Source: an uncultured Clostridia bacterium
GTDB lineage: Bacteria; Bacillota; Clostridia; TANB77; CAG-508
Assembly: GCA_934120675.1 (NCBI GenBank)
Contig: CAKOUU010000005.1
Span: 28,678-92,677, forward strand
Length of the DNA stretch: 64,000 nt
Direction: 5' to 3'
Made by a program: the position numbers and the translations under genes. The notes beneath the pieces were generated by a model. It ran no database searches. It was not told the DNA's origin and worked only from the letters and a program-made list of their open reading frames with translations. Shown in pieces: positions 25,593 through 33,908 of the stretch (its first letter is position 1; every line of letters begins with the position of its first letter).

Positions 25593-26812
25593 TATGCTAC
25601 CACCCTGTCTTCCTTATTTATTGTTCCAGTATATTTTCCTATTGATTTACAGTCATTTTTCAACTCTCTAATTGCTCCGTAGTCTATTAATTTTCTTCTA
25701 TAATATGTTATTATTTTTGAGTAATCTACTTTTGAATTTTTTAATTTTTTCATGTCATTTTTTATAAATAAAATTTCTTTTTGTCTCATATACTCTACAA
25801 AATCAACATCTTTTAATTTTGATATTTCTTTATACTTGTCCCAATATTTTCTATAGTTATCTCTTTCTTTCATATCGTTCCAGTATACTTTTGTTGATAA
25901 TAAACGTATATTGTAGTCTTCTATTAAATTTATTAACATTGCATATGCTTTTTCTCTTTTTGCTGCCATTTTTGTGTCTTGTACCAATACTCTTGCATCT
26001 TTAAGTAGTTTTTCATAGCATTGTTCTGCAACTATTAATGGAATGCTATGTGTAAATAATTTTCTACTTATTCCTAATAATATCATATTTTTTTCGATGT
26101 TATCTTTTGTATCTAATTTTCCTACTGTGTAGCTTTCAAATCTTTCATAATCGTCTATTATGTCTTTAAATTCATCTTTTGGATTAATTTCCATTTTTAA
26201 TGGTAATATATTTTTTATATATTCTTCTAATGTATAGAATATTTTTACATATATCCATTCTTTTGAAGAATCATATATGTTTGTTGTGTCTGCAAGTTTT
26301 ATTGAATAATTTTTAAGTATTACTTTATATAAGGCATCCATTTTGTCTACATAGAATTTGTTATATTTTCCTTGAACTTTTTCTTTTGCAGATACATCAA
26401 CACTTTCTTTATCTAGTTCTAATAAATATTTTTGTTTTCTATATTTATAGTCCATATATTCTTTTTCTTTTAAGCTTGTAACTTCATAATATTTTGCCAA
26501 AGCATTTTTTTCAAATTCTGATGCTGTGTTGTTCTTTACTTTTTTATAAATAGAATCCATTACATATTTATCTAATGCTTCTAAGTACACAGTGTATGCT
26601 TCGTCATATTTTTTTTCTAATTCTTCTTTGTCATAATTTTCTGTGTCTTTTTTGAAGTTTTCATATGCTTTTATTAAGCTATTTCTTTTAATTGATATTA
26701 ACATTCCATTAATACCTATTTTTGTTGGTATTAAAATTTTTGTTAATGTTTTTGTAATTTTGTTAAAAAAAGTTGTGTTTGTTCCTGTTATTCTTAGGCT
26801 TCTTTCTACCAT
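25592..26812 (-). CDS. Unknown protein between yqfD and ybeY
   Basis: 406 residues, starting MVERSLRITGTN; the ATG at 26812 has AAAGGA about 8 nt upstream, while an ATG 3 codons earlier is too close to it. The sequence is mostly helical and rich in Lys, Glu and Tyr, with possible coiled-coil stretches (ENYDKEELEKKYDEAYTVYL). It has no clear transmembrane helix apart from a weakly hydrophobic N-terminal LIPTKIGINGMLI region, and I recognise no catalytic motif. The place is normally held by phoH. It is coupled to ybeY. A sporulation or RNA role is guessed from neighbours only. Confidence 0.65.
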   Translation of the reverse strand: MVERSLRITGTNTTFFNKITKTLTKILIPTKIGINGMLISIKRNSLIKAYENFKKDTENYDKEELEKKYDEAYTVYLEALDKYVMDSIYKKVKNNTASEFEKNALAKYYEVTSLKEKEYMDYKYRKQKYLLELDKESVDVSAKEKVQGKYNKFYVDKMDALYKVILKNYSIKLADTTNIYDSSKEWIYVKIFYTLEEYIKNILPLKMEINPKDEFKDIIDDYERFESYTVGKLDTKDNIEKNMILLGISRKLFTHSIPLIVAEQCYEKLLKDARVLVQDTKMAAKREKAYAMLINLIEDYNIRLLSTKVYWNDMKERDNYRKYWDKYKEISKLKDVDFVEYMRQKEILFIKNDMKKLKNSKVDYSKIITYYRRKLIDYGAIRELKNDCKSIGKYTGTINKEDRVVA

Positions 26813-26832
26813 TTCAATCATCCTTTCGTTTT

Positions 26833-28014
26833 TTAAAAGACAATCTTTTCATTTGTCCCTATATTCTCTAGTACTTCATATGTCACATATATTTCAATTC
26901 CGTCTTCTTTTTCATATGTGTTGATGATTTTATTTACTATTTTCTCTTTGTCTTGAATTTCATTGTCCAATTCTTCTTGTAATTCTTCTATCCCTAAGTT
27001 TTTTGCTTCATCTATTGTATAATTTTTTTGTTCTTCTTTTATTTCTTTATTCGTTGTTTTTATTAAAGAAATTGGTAAATAAAAATCTGAAAATATCTTG
27101 AATTTATTCTCCATCACTATTGTATCATAAATTTCAAATTTTGAAACCCCTTTTGATAAATTTATTTCAAAATTATTTATTTTTATTTTATATTTGTTTT
27201 CAATATTGCCTGTTTCTATTCTTTCCGTAGCATTATATGGAATTTTTTTACTTTTTGTATGCCATACTTTTGCCTGAATTTCTCCTTTTGCATGTACATA
27301 TCTTATTCCAGTATATTTTCCTTCCATCCATCCATTTATTAGTGTTGTTCCAACATTTACTGTATCTCCTACCTTAACTGCAATTGTTCCATTTTGTGCA
27401 TTTATTTTTGTTATAATTCCATTCTTGTCTGATACTATATTGCAATATTCTTCTTCATTGACTATATCTGGTTTTGATGTCGCTTTTACAACTTTTACAA
27501 TTGCATTTGTTCCTTTTAATTCTATTCCCATCCATGCAATGTCATCTCGTTTTAATCTCGTTTTGTTTATTATATCTTTAGTATTTATTTTTGATTTTAA
27601 TGTTCCTATTGAAAGACCACTTTCAACAACATCTTGATATATATTTTCCATTTTTTCATTTTCTTCTACTACTTCAATATTCCATATAAAATTAGAAGAT
27701 ATTGCTAATGCTATAATCATTACTATTAAAAATGCAAAGAATAATTTTCTCTTCTTATATTTATTAAATATGAATGGTAGTCCTCTTTTTCTTGTTATTT
27801 TTATTTTGCATTTAGTTTGTCTTGCTATTTTTGCAACTTTTTTTAGATCTTTTATTCCCATATTTAATTCTAATTTTACATTTTTGTCCCTTTTCAAGTT
27901 CCATATAGTTATTTTATCGTTTCTACATATATTTATAAAACGTTCTATATAATATCCTTCTATTGATATTCTTATGTATCCAATTATATAATTAAATATT
28001 ATTTTAATTAACAT
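26833..28014 (-). CDS. yqfD: Sporulation protein YqfD (SpoIV-type)
   Basis: 393 residues, typical for YqfD. The N-terminal cytosolic part has YIERFINICRNDKI and the KLEL...MGIKDLKKVAKIARQTKCKI region; a single transmembrane helix lies at about 90-112 (FFAFLIVMIIALAISSNFIW), and the outer domain carries the family motif DIAWMGIELKGTNAIVKV. YqfD is a sigma-E-dependent membrane protein required for spore cortex or coat development. It follows yqfC by about 70 nt and precedes the unknown 406-residue gene, forming a probable four-gene unit. Confidence 0.9.
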   Translation of the reverse strand: MLIKIIFNYIIGYIRISIEGYYIERFINICRNDKITIWNLKRDKNVKLELNMGIKDLKKVAKIARQTKCKIKITRKRGLPFIFNKYKKRKLFFAFLIVMIIALAISSNFIWNIEVVEENEKMENIYQDVVESGLSIGTLKSKINTKDIINKTRLKRDDIAWMGIELKGTNAIVKVVKATSKPDIVNEEEYCNIVSDKNGIITKINAQNGTIAVKVGDTVNVGTTLINGWMEGKYTGIRYVHAKGEIQAKVWHTKSKKIPYNATERIETGNIENKYKIKINNFEINLSKGVSKFEIYDTIVMENKFKIFSDFYLPISLIKTTNKEIKEEQKNYTIDEAKNLGIEELQEELDNEIQDKEKIVNKIINTYEKEDGIEIYVTYEVLENIGTNEKIVF

Positions 28015-28086
28015 ATTTTCCCTCTCATTTTTTATTGTAAAATTGCAGTTCTTTAGAAATATTATTTTTTTAATGTTGATAAGTAT

Positions 28087-28371
28087 TTAATCAAAATTTC
28101 TTTCTATATCTATGCTCTCTACTTTTCCTTTTACCTTAATATCGTCATTTGTCATATTTTCTAATTTTAGTTCAAATCCATTTATATTTATAATTCCCAA
28201 AGATGTATTTATTCTTATATAGTAATCTTCGTATTCTAAAATTCCCTTAAAATTTTCTATTATCATTTCATTAAATCCTGTTATTGTTATTTTAGGTGTA
28301 TCTGTGTAAACTTCTTGTGGTATTTCCAATAATCTATCTATCTTTGAAAAACTGCTTTTTCTTTTTTTCAT
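28087..28371 (-). CDS. yqfC: Sporulation protein YqfC (YabP family)
   Basis: About 94 residues. The YabP/YqfC fold signature ITGFNEMIIENFKGILEYEDYYI and the closing LGIININGFELKLENM are clear. YqfC is made in the mother cell and is needed for spore formation together with YqfD. The start is taken at MKKRKSSFSK (28371); an ATG four codons upstream sits directly behind an AAAGGA and is less likely. It is first in the yqfC-yqfD-unknown-ybeY unit. Confidence 0.88.
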   Translation of the reverse strand: MKKRKSSFSKIDRLLEIPQEVYTDTPKITITGFNEMIIENFKGILEYEDYYIRINTSLGIININGFELKLENMTNDDIKVKGKVESIDIERNFD

Positions 28372-28500
28372 TTTTACTACCATTCCTTTCTTATAAGGTA
28401 CAAAATTTGATTAAAAATACTGTATTTTACAATTATTTTTCAAACTTTTCTTCTAAACATATTAAGTACTAAAAAAATTTTACACAGATTTCTCATATGT

Positions 28501-29310
28501 TTATTTCTTAAATTCATCTAATGATTTAAATTCATATCCCATGCTTTTTATTTCTTTTATAATGTCTCCTAGTATATTTGTGTTTGTCTTTGAATTCCCA
28601 TGTAAAAGCATAATTTCTCCATTGTGAACATTATCTATTATTTTCTTTTTAGCATTTTTTTCTTCTGGTTGTTTGTTTTCATTCCAGTCTTCATATGCAA
28701 AAGACCACATTACTGTTTTATATCCTAAAGAATTAGTTACACTGATGCTTTTTTCACTGAATTCTCCCATTGGTGGTCTTATATATTTCATTTCATATCC
28801 GAACTTTTCATAAATTGATTTATGCAATTCCATTACTTCTGAATTGATTTGCTCGTCTGATAGTGTTGGCATACTTTTGTGGTTTACTGTATGGTTTCCG
28901 ACAATATGTCCCTCATCTATCATTTGTTTTACTAAATCTGGTTGTGTGTTTAAGTAATGTGCTGTTATGAAGAATGTTGCTTTAACATTATTTTCTTTTA
29001 ATGTTGATAATATTTGCTCCGTATATCCTGCTTCATACCCTTCGTCAAATGTTAAATATATATTTTTGTCTACACTGTTTCCAATTGCTATTCCATTGTT
29101 TTTTTCTAATAATTCTTTGTTTGTTTTTCCTAAGTCTGGTTGTTGATGGTTATCGTTTCTTTTTATTCCCCATCCTATCTTTTTTGTGCTTAATACCTGG
29201 GCATTTGTAACTACTGTTTCTCCTTTATTATGTGCGCTTATTATTGTTAATGTAAGCATTGCTACTAATATAATTAATAATTTGCTTGTTGTTTTCTTTT
29301 TTATATTCAT
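28501..29310 (-). CDS. pdaA: PdaA-like polysaccharide (muramic acid) deacetylase
   Basis: 269 residues with an N-terminal signal or anchor (about 8-25). The NodB domain begins with NIYLTFDEGYEAGYT (first metal-binding Asp; the FDEGYE form is typical of PdaA), followed by HIVGNHTVNHKS (metal His pair), YIRPPMGEFSEKS, and a terminal MLLHGNS catalytic His. PdaA removes acetyl groups from N-acetylmuramic acid to make the delta-lactam of spore cortex, which allows cortex lysis in germination. The ATG at 29310 has AAAGGAG 11 nt upstream and is preferred over an earlier GTG. It is transcribed alone. Confidence 0.85.
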   Translation of the reverse strand: MNIKKKTTSKLLIILVAMLTLTIISAHNKGETVVTNAQVLSTKKIGWGIKRNDNHQQPDLGKTNKELLEKNNGIAIGNSVDKNIYLTFDEGYEAGYTEQILSTLKENNVKATFFITAHYLNTQPDLVKQMIDEGHIVGNHTVNHKSMPTLSDEQINSEVMELHKSIYEKFGYEMKYIRPPMGEFSEKSISVTNSLGYKTVMWSFAYEDWNENKQPEEKNAKKKIIDNVHNGEIMLLHGNSKTNTNILGDIIKEIKSMGYEFKSLDEFKK

Positions 29311-29331
29311 TTTAGTTGATTCTCCTTTCAC

Positions 29332-29702
29332 TGTACAAAACTAATTTTAAGATTTTAGCTTTTTAACATTTTATTTAAAACATTATTTTCTTTTTTAATA
29401 TTATGTGTTTTCTTCTTTCTTTATTACTTATTCTTTTTCCTAAGACTTAAAACATTTGTCTTGTATGTATTATTTTCTGACATCTTTCTACCATTTATTT
29501 TTATAAGATAATATAATTAGCTTTACCTCTAAACAGTATTGATATTAATCTTTTTACCAATTGGATAATTTTGTAAATTTTCTATTGACATTGATATTAT
29601 TTTAGATTATATTGTTATTGTTTCTGGAAAATAAAGGAAATTTTTTATTTTTTGTCGATTACTTTTTTTCCAAATTATTTTTTAGTTGTGGGAGGGGATT
29701 AT
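29332..29702. promoter_or_regulatory. Divergent intergenic region with the promoter of the Agr-like regulator operon
   Basis: No gene is visible in this 370-bp stretch. On the plus strand TTGACA (29585-29590), a 17-bp spacer and TATATT (29608-29613) form a promoter for the response regulator, giving an 80-nt leader. The rest is AT-rich and must hold the pdaA promoter on the minus strand, which I cannot place with confidence. Confidence 0.6.
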
Positions 29703-30416
29703 ATGTTAAATTTTGTTATATGTGATGATAACCCTAATATTTTAGATAAGTTTTCTAAAATTCTTGAAGGCATTTTTATTAAGCATAATTATGATGCACA
29801 AATTGGCTTAAAAACAACAGATACTGACATATTATTAGATTATATTGATGAAAATAGAACTGATGTATTATTTTTAGATATAAATTTAAAGGCAAATACT
29901 TCTGGTTTAGAAATTGCTTCTAAAGTTAGAGAGCGTAATAAAAACACTTATTTTATTTTTACTACTGCTCATTTAGAATATGCAATGATGGCGTATAAAT
30001 TTAAAACTTTTGATTATTTGGCTAAGCCTGTTACTGCTGAAAGACTTGAAGAGACTGTTGTCCGTCTTTTTGACGATATAAATGGATTACCAAAAAAATA
30101 TATAAAAATTGATAATAAGAAAACAATTATTGATGAAAGTGAAATTATGTTTATTAAGCGTGATGGTATGAAGTTAGTTTTCCATACTAAGAATAGAGAT
30201 TATGAAACTTATAGTTCTTTTAATAAAATTCAAGATTTGCTTCCTAGTAATTTTATTAGGGCTCATAAATCATATATTGTTAATATAAATAATATTGCAA
30301 ATTTAGATCCTGTTTCTAATTTGATTTATTTTAGTGATAATTCTACTTGTGATATTGGTCCTAAGTTTAAAAAGGATTTGTTAAAGGAGGTTAAGGATAA
30401 TGAGTGTTCTAAATAA
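29703..30416 (+). CDS. AgrA-like response regulator (receiver + LytTR DNA-binding domain)
   Basis: 237 residues from the ATG at 29703, which has GGGAGGGG 7 nt upstream (an in-frame ATG 17 codons earlier has none). The receiver domain (1-125) has acidic FVICDDNPN, phospho-acceptor Asp in DVLFLDINLKANTSG (about 57), Thr in YFIFTTAH and Lys in FDYLAKPV. The C-terminal LytTR domain (about 135-235) shows IKIDNKKTIIDESEIMFIKR and FIRAHKSYIVNI. LytTR domains bind paired direct repeats. Its stop overlaps the start of the sensor kinase gene by 17 nt. Confidence 0.92.
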   Translation: MLNFVICDDNPNILDKFSKILEGIFIKHNYDAQIGLKTTDTDILLDYIDENRTDVLFLDINLKANTSGLEIASKVRERNKNTYFIFTTAHLEYAMMAYKFKTFDYLAKPVTAERLEETVVRLFDDINGLPKKYIKIDNKKTIIDESEIMFIKRDGMKLVFHTKNRDYETYSSFNKIQDLLPSNFIRAHKSYIVNINNIANLDPVSNLIYFSDNSTCDIGPKFKKDLLKEVKDNECSK

Positions 30417-31770
30417 TATATGGTTGGCGTTGAATACGCCGAATGAAAATTTAGTGAATTTATGTACTGCTTTTTTTGCTATTTTTATAGAAGCACCTTT
30501 GTCTTTATATTTAATATTAAATTTATTTGATATTAAAGCTACAAAAAAGCAATCATTATTATACATTATAATAATGTCTACAATTTCAATACTTTCGGTA
30601 TTTATTATTGATTCACCTTTTAATGTTATTTTAAATTATGTGGCTGGATTTCTAATATTTTATTTTATATTTAAACTAAATCTGCTTAAAACCGTGATTG
30701 CATCACTATTTCCAAGTATTATTTTTAGTTTATTAGGTGTTTTAATTACTAATCCTTATTTGTCATTATTAAATATTTCAAATGATGAATTAATTAGTAT
30801 TCCTATTTATAGATTTCTATTTTCTATTATTATATATCCACTCGCTTTTTTAATAGCATTTTGCTTAAAGCATAAAAATTTTAAAATAGATATTTTAGAT
30901 AATTTAGATAAAAAGAATAAATATATTATAATGTCAAATTTCTTGTTTGGAGTTATTTATATTATAATTCAAATGTTTTTAACATTTAATTATGCTGATG
31001 TACTTCCTTTAGCATACACTTTTTTTAATTTTATTTGTTTATTAACTTATTTTGGTTTAAGTTTTTATACATTAAATAGAATAATAAAATTATTTACAAC
31101 TACTCAAAAACTAGTTACTACAACTCAAAAATTAGAAAGTGCTGAAGAATATAATAAAACTTTACATATTTTGCATGATAGTGTTAGAGGCTTTAAACAT
31201 GATTTTGATAATATAGTTACAACTATTGGTGGATATGTTAAAACCAAGGATATGGAAGGTTTAGAAAATTATTATTCTCAGCTTCAAGAAGATTGTTCTA
31301 AAGTAAATAATTTATATGTGTTAAACCCTGATATTATAAATAATCCTGGAATTTATAATTTACTTACAACTAAATATAATGAAGCAGAAGAAAAAGGGAT
31401 AAAAGTTAATTTAACATTTTTGTTAGATTTAAATAATCTTAATATGAAAATTTATGAATTTGCGAGAATTTTGGGAATATTATTGGATAATGCGATAGAT
31501 GCTGCATCTGAATGTGACAAAAAATTAATTAATATTTCTTTTAGAAATGATTCAAGAAATAACAGAAATATAATATTAATAGAAAATGCTTACAATGATA
31601 AAAATGTTGATTTAGATAATATTTTCAAAAAAGGTGTAACTGGTAAAGCTAATCATACAGGACTTGGCTTATGGGAAATTAGACAGATATTAAATAAAAA
31701 TAATAATATTAATCTATATACTACAAAAGACAAACAATATTTTTCACAACAATTAGAGATTTATTATTAA
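30400..31770 (+). CDS. AgrC-like GHKL sensor histidine kinase
   Basis: 456 residues. The N-terminal half has about six or seven transmembrane helices (residues 20-225), typical of peptide-pheromone receptors. The cytosolic kinase carries the H-box LHDSVRGFKHDFDN (phospho-His about 267), the N-box GILLDNAIDAASECDK, and G-box elements IFKKGVTGKANHTGLGLWEI. It lacks the classical HisKA domain, which fits the AgrC (HPK10) class. An AGGAGG is located inside the preceding gene 10 nt before the ATG. It should sense the peptide made from the opposing agrD. Confidence 0.9.
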   Translation: MSVLNNIWLALNTPNENLVNLCTAFFAIFIEAPLSLYLILNLFDIKATKKQSLLYIIIMSTISILSVFIIDSPFNVILNYVAGFLIFYFIFKLNLLKTVIASLFPSIIFSLLGVLITNPYLSLLNISNDELISIPIYRFLFSIIIYPLAFLIAFCLKHKNFKIDILDNLDKKNKYIIMSNFLFGVIYIIIQMFLTFNYADVLPLAYTFFNFICLLTYFGLSFYTLNRIIKLFTTTQKLVTTTQKLESAEEYNKTLHILHDSVRGFKHDFDNIVTTIGGYVKTKDMEGLENYYSQLQEDCSKVNNLYVLNPDIINNPGIYNLLTTKYNEAEEKGIKVNLTFLLDLNNLNMKIYEFARILGILLDNAIDAASECDKKLINISFRNDSRNNRNIILIENAYNDKNVDLDNIFKKGVTGKANHTGLGLWEIRQILNKNNNINLYTTKDKQYFSQQLEIYY

Positions 31771-31803
31771 AAGGCAATTGAAAAAATCAATTGTCTTTTT
31801 TTA
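31769..31803 (+). terminator. Terminator of the response regulator-kinase operon
   Basis: AAAAGGCAATTG / CAATTGTCTTTTTTT forms a 10-12 bp stem with a T run directly after the kinase stop codon. Confidence 0.88.
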
Positions 31804-32053
31804 TAATTGATTTTTTTAATATAAAAAATCTAAATTAAGAATTTGTACGCAGTACAAACTGCCACAAATTCTAATTTTCGCCATATTTATCTTCTACAGA
31901 AAGTTATCATACTATGATAACTTTCTTAGAATAAAAAAAAGACAGTTTTACCTGTCCTTTTGGAATTGTTATATAAAATAACATAAAAGTATATTATGTA
32001 TTTAAGTATAAGCATTGTCGAACTACCTATACTTAAAATTAATAACGCATTTA
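31804..32053. terminator. Convergent intergenic region with hairpins and the agrBD terminator
   Basis: This 250-bp stretch between the kinase and agrD holds no gene. AGAAAGTTATCAT and its perfect complement form a 13-bp stem with a 3-nt loop (31898-31926). AGAATTTGT/ACAAATTCT form another at about 31836-31871. GACAG/CTGTC (31933-31961) flanked by eight A on the plus strand is a good terminator for the minus-strand agrBD transcript. Confidence 0.7.
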
Positions 32054-32173
32054 TTAGTCCTTTTTAATTAAACTTGTTGGCATTTTAGGTTGATGTGCAT
32101 ACCACCAAATTGCACAAGCTGTGTTAGTAGATTTTGCATATTTTTCTGCTACTTTTGCTAATAATTTTAACAT
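32054..32173 (-). CDS. agrD: AgrD-type autoinducing peptide precursor
   Basis: 39 residues. An amphipathic N-terminal helix (MLKLLAKVAEKYAKS) anchors the peptide to the membrane. The core TACAIWWYA carries Cys20, expected to form a thiolactone with the new C-terminal carboxyl. The acidic/proline tail motif HQPKMPTSL matches the AgrD recognition sequence (compare HQPEEPKSL in C. perfringens, recalled). AGGAGG lies 8 nt upstream of the ATG. It follows agrB by about 60 nt on the same strand. The likely mature pheromone is a 5-7 residue ring starting at Cys20; the exact cut site cannot be read from sequence. Confidence 0.88.
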   Translation of the reverse strand: MLKLLAKVAEKYAKSTNTACAIWWYAHQPKMPTSLIKKD

Positions 32174-32234
32174 AAAGCATTCCTCCTTTGTTTTTTATAT
32201 ATAATATAAAAATACGCCGGCTGTATTTTTAATA

Positions 32235-32861
32235 TTAACTCATTTGTTCTGAAGTATTTTCATATACTTCGTATCCATATTTATTGTTTGTTAATCTATA
32301 AGCTAATTTTGTAATCATACATGTTTGCATTAAATATCCAAATATTATTATATTTGAAACTATATTATTTTTAATAATTAGAGCTGCTGCTAACCCAACT
32401 ATAAAAGTTATATATGATAAAACCTGTTTTTGTTTTCGAACCTTTTTACTTAATATTGGAACATTTTCTGTATCTGCTGGTGCATATAATTTTATCATAA
32501 TTATTCCAAAAATTCCTAATGCTATAGTTATAATGTATTTAGAAATTTCATTAAAAGCAATATATTTTGCAAGTAATGCTGTTCCACAATAGAATAAGCA
32601 TGTTGTTACTATGCATCCTATATGAGTTTTTAGATGAAAACCTCCTGAAAAAGTTCTATATGGCATAAGTATTAGAAATGTTATTAATGTTAATTTAAAA
32701 ACACCTAACAAATATGCTATTGCTAACATTATAAATGTTTTTGGAACTTCGCCAACTAGAATCTGAAGGCCATAGTTTATAACTTCTGCTCTTTCATCAT
32801 CTATCTCCGGCATTTCTTTTCTAATTTTGTTGGTTAGAAATTCTGTGATTTTATCTACCAT
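32235..32861 (-). CDS. agrB: AgrB-type membrane protease, pheromone processing
   Basis: 208 residues with about six transmembrane helices. The catalytic His and Cys are in SGGFHLKTHIGCIV, seven residues apart, the same spacing as His77 and Cys84 of S. aureus AgrB. AgrB cuts the AgrD tail and catalyses thiolactone formation. The ATG at 32861 has GGTGAG 5 nt upstream; a GTG four codons earlier is possible. It heads the agrB-agrD unit, which faces the regulator-kinase operon. Confidence 0.92.
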   Translation of the reverse strand: MVDKITEFLTNKIRKEMPEIDDERAEVINYGLQILVGEVPKTFIMLAIAYLLGVFKLTLITFLILMPYRTFSGGFHLKTHIGCIVTTCLFYCGTALLAKYIAFNEISKYIITIALGIFGIIMIKLYAPADTENVPILSKKVRKQKQVLSYITFIVGLAAALIIKNNIVSNIIIFGYLMQTCMITKLAYRLTNNKYGYEVYENTSEQMS

Positions 32862-33165
32862 TATTCTCACCACTCTTTTTCTTAAGTTTTCTATAGTTTA
32901 ACATCTAATTTTCGAAATAGAACATTTCTTTTATAAAAAGTTATTTTTATTTTAGATTATTTTTGTTTTTCTTTTTTATAAAATATTTTATTATTTTTGT
33001 AAAAGTTTTTTTAAATTTATAAATAAATTCATATCAACATTAAAGAATAAATTTATGAAATAAATCTTCTGTGAAATATAATGTTACATATCAAAAAAGT
33101 CGTATAACTTTTTAATACGCAAAAATGTTAAAAGAATTTTATAAATTTCTTTTAACATTTTTAAC
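32862..33165 (-). promoter_or_regulatory. agrB upstream region with a possible LytTR-binding direct repeat
   Basis: A 300-bp non-coding stretch. On the minus strand ATGTTCTA (ending 32925) and ATGTTAAA (ending 32904) are direct repeats spaced 21 bp start to start, the spacing used by LytTR regulators (two 9-bp repeats, 12-13 bp apart). They sit 40-65 bp upstream of agrB, where an activator would bind. The repeat match is short, so this is a tentative call. No other feature is visible. Confidence 0.4.
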
Positions 33166-33856
33166 TTATAAATTATTTATATTCCTTAAAATGCACCAAG
33201 TCCCAACTGTTTCTGGCAAATCTGTAAATGTCATTTTTTCTTTACTTATTGGATGTTCAATTGTTAATTTGTATGCCCATAATGCTATTTGTTTTCCTTG
33301 TCCCCTTGTTCCATACTTTTGATCTCCAAAAATACTATGTCCAAAATTTGATAGTTGAACTCTTATTTGATGATGTCTTCCTGTATGTAAGTTTATTTTT
33401 AATAGGCTCAAATTCTTTACCTCATTATATGTTATTACCTCATAATCTAATTTAGCAAGTTTTGCATTTTTCTTATCTTTGTTAACAACTTTGCTCATAT
33501 TGTTTCTTTCATCTTTATATAAGTAATTTTCTAAACTTCCGCTTCTTTTGATTTAATTTTCCATCAACCACTGCTAAGTATTCTTTTTTAAATATTTTTT
33601 CTCTTACTTGGTTACTTAGTCTTCCTGCGGCTTTAGAAGTTTTAGCAAAAATCATTATTCCACCAACTGGTCTATCAAGTCTATGTACAAGTCCTAAATA
33701 TACATTTCCAGGTTTATTATACTTTTCTTTTATATATTGTTTTACAAGTGTAAGCATATCAATATCACCTGTTTTGTCTGACTGTGATGGAATATTGGGT
33801 ATTTTTTCTACTACTATAATATGATTATCTTCATAAATTACTTTTAAATTTTGCAT
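33166..33856 (-). pseudogene. RluA-family pseudouridine synthase, frameshifted
   Basis: The first frame (33515-33856) encodes the N-terminal half, with the catalytic LGLVHRLDRPVGGIMIFA (Asp in HRLDRP, about residue 58). It runs into a stop after DGKLNQKKRKFRK. The +1 frame reads SGSLENYLYKDERNN and continues through NLHTGRHHQIRVQLS and GDQKYGTRGQGKQIALWA to a normal C-terminus at 33166. The protein would be about 230 residues, the normal size. The switch lies near 33530, in an A-rich stretch, and is explained by one extra A. It is either a real frameshift or a sequencing indel. Confidence 0.85.
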
Positions 33857-33872
33857 ATCTCTCTCCTAAAAT

Positions 33873-33908
33873 TTCGGGATTAAAGAACTGTCCCCAAATC
33901 CCTTTTTT
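33873..33908. repeat. GGGGAC-type palindromic repeat (variant)
   Basis: TTCGGGATT (33873-33881) faces AAATCCC (33896-33902) around AAAGAACTGTCCCC. It is the same family as the elements at 18921-18960 and 43048-43084. It lies between the methyltransferase gene and the pseudouridine synthase on the minus strand. Confidence 0.7.

Noticed and set aside
29652..29702. Longer start for the response regulator
   Set aside because: The extra 17 codons have no ribosome-binding site, whereas the ATG at 29703 has GGGAGGGG.
33515..33856. Programmed frameshift in the pseudouridine synthase
   Set aside because: The switch must occur before SGSLENYL, well upstream of the stop, in a plain A-rich run; an indel is simpler.
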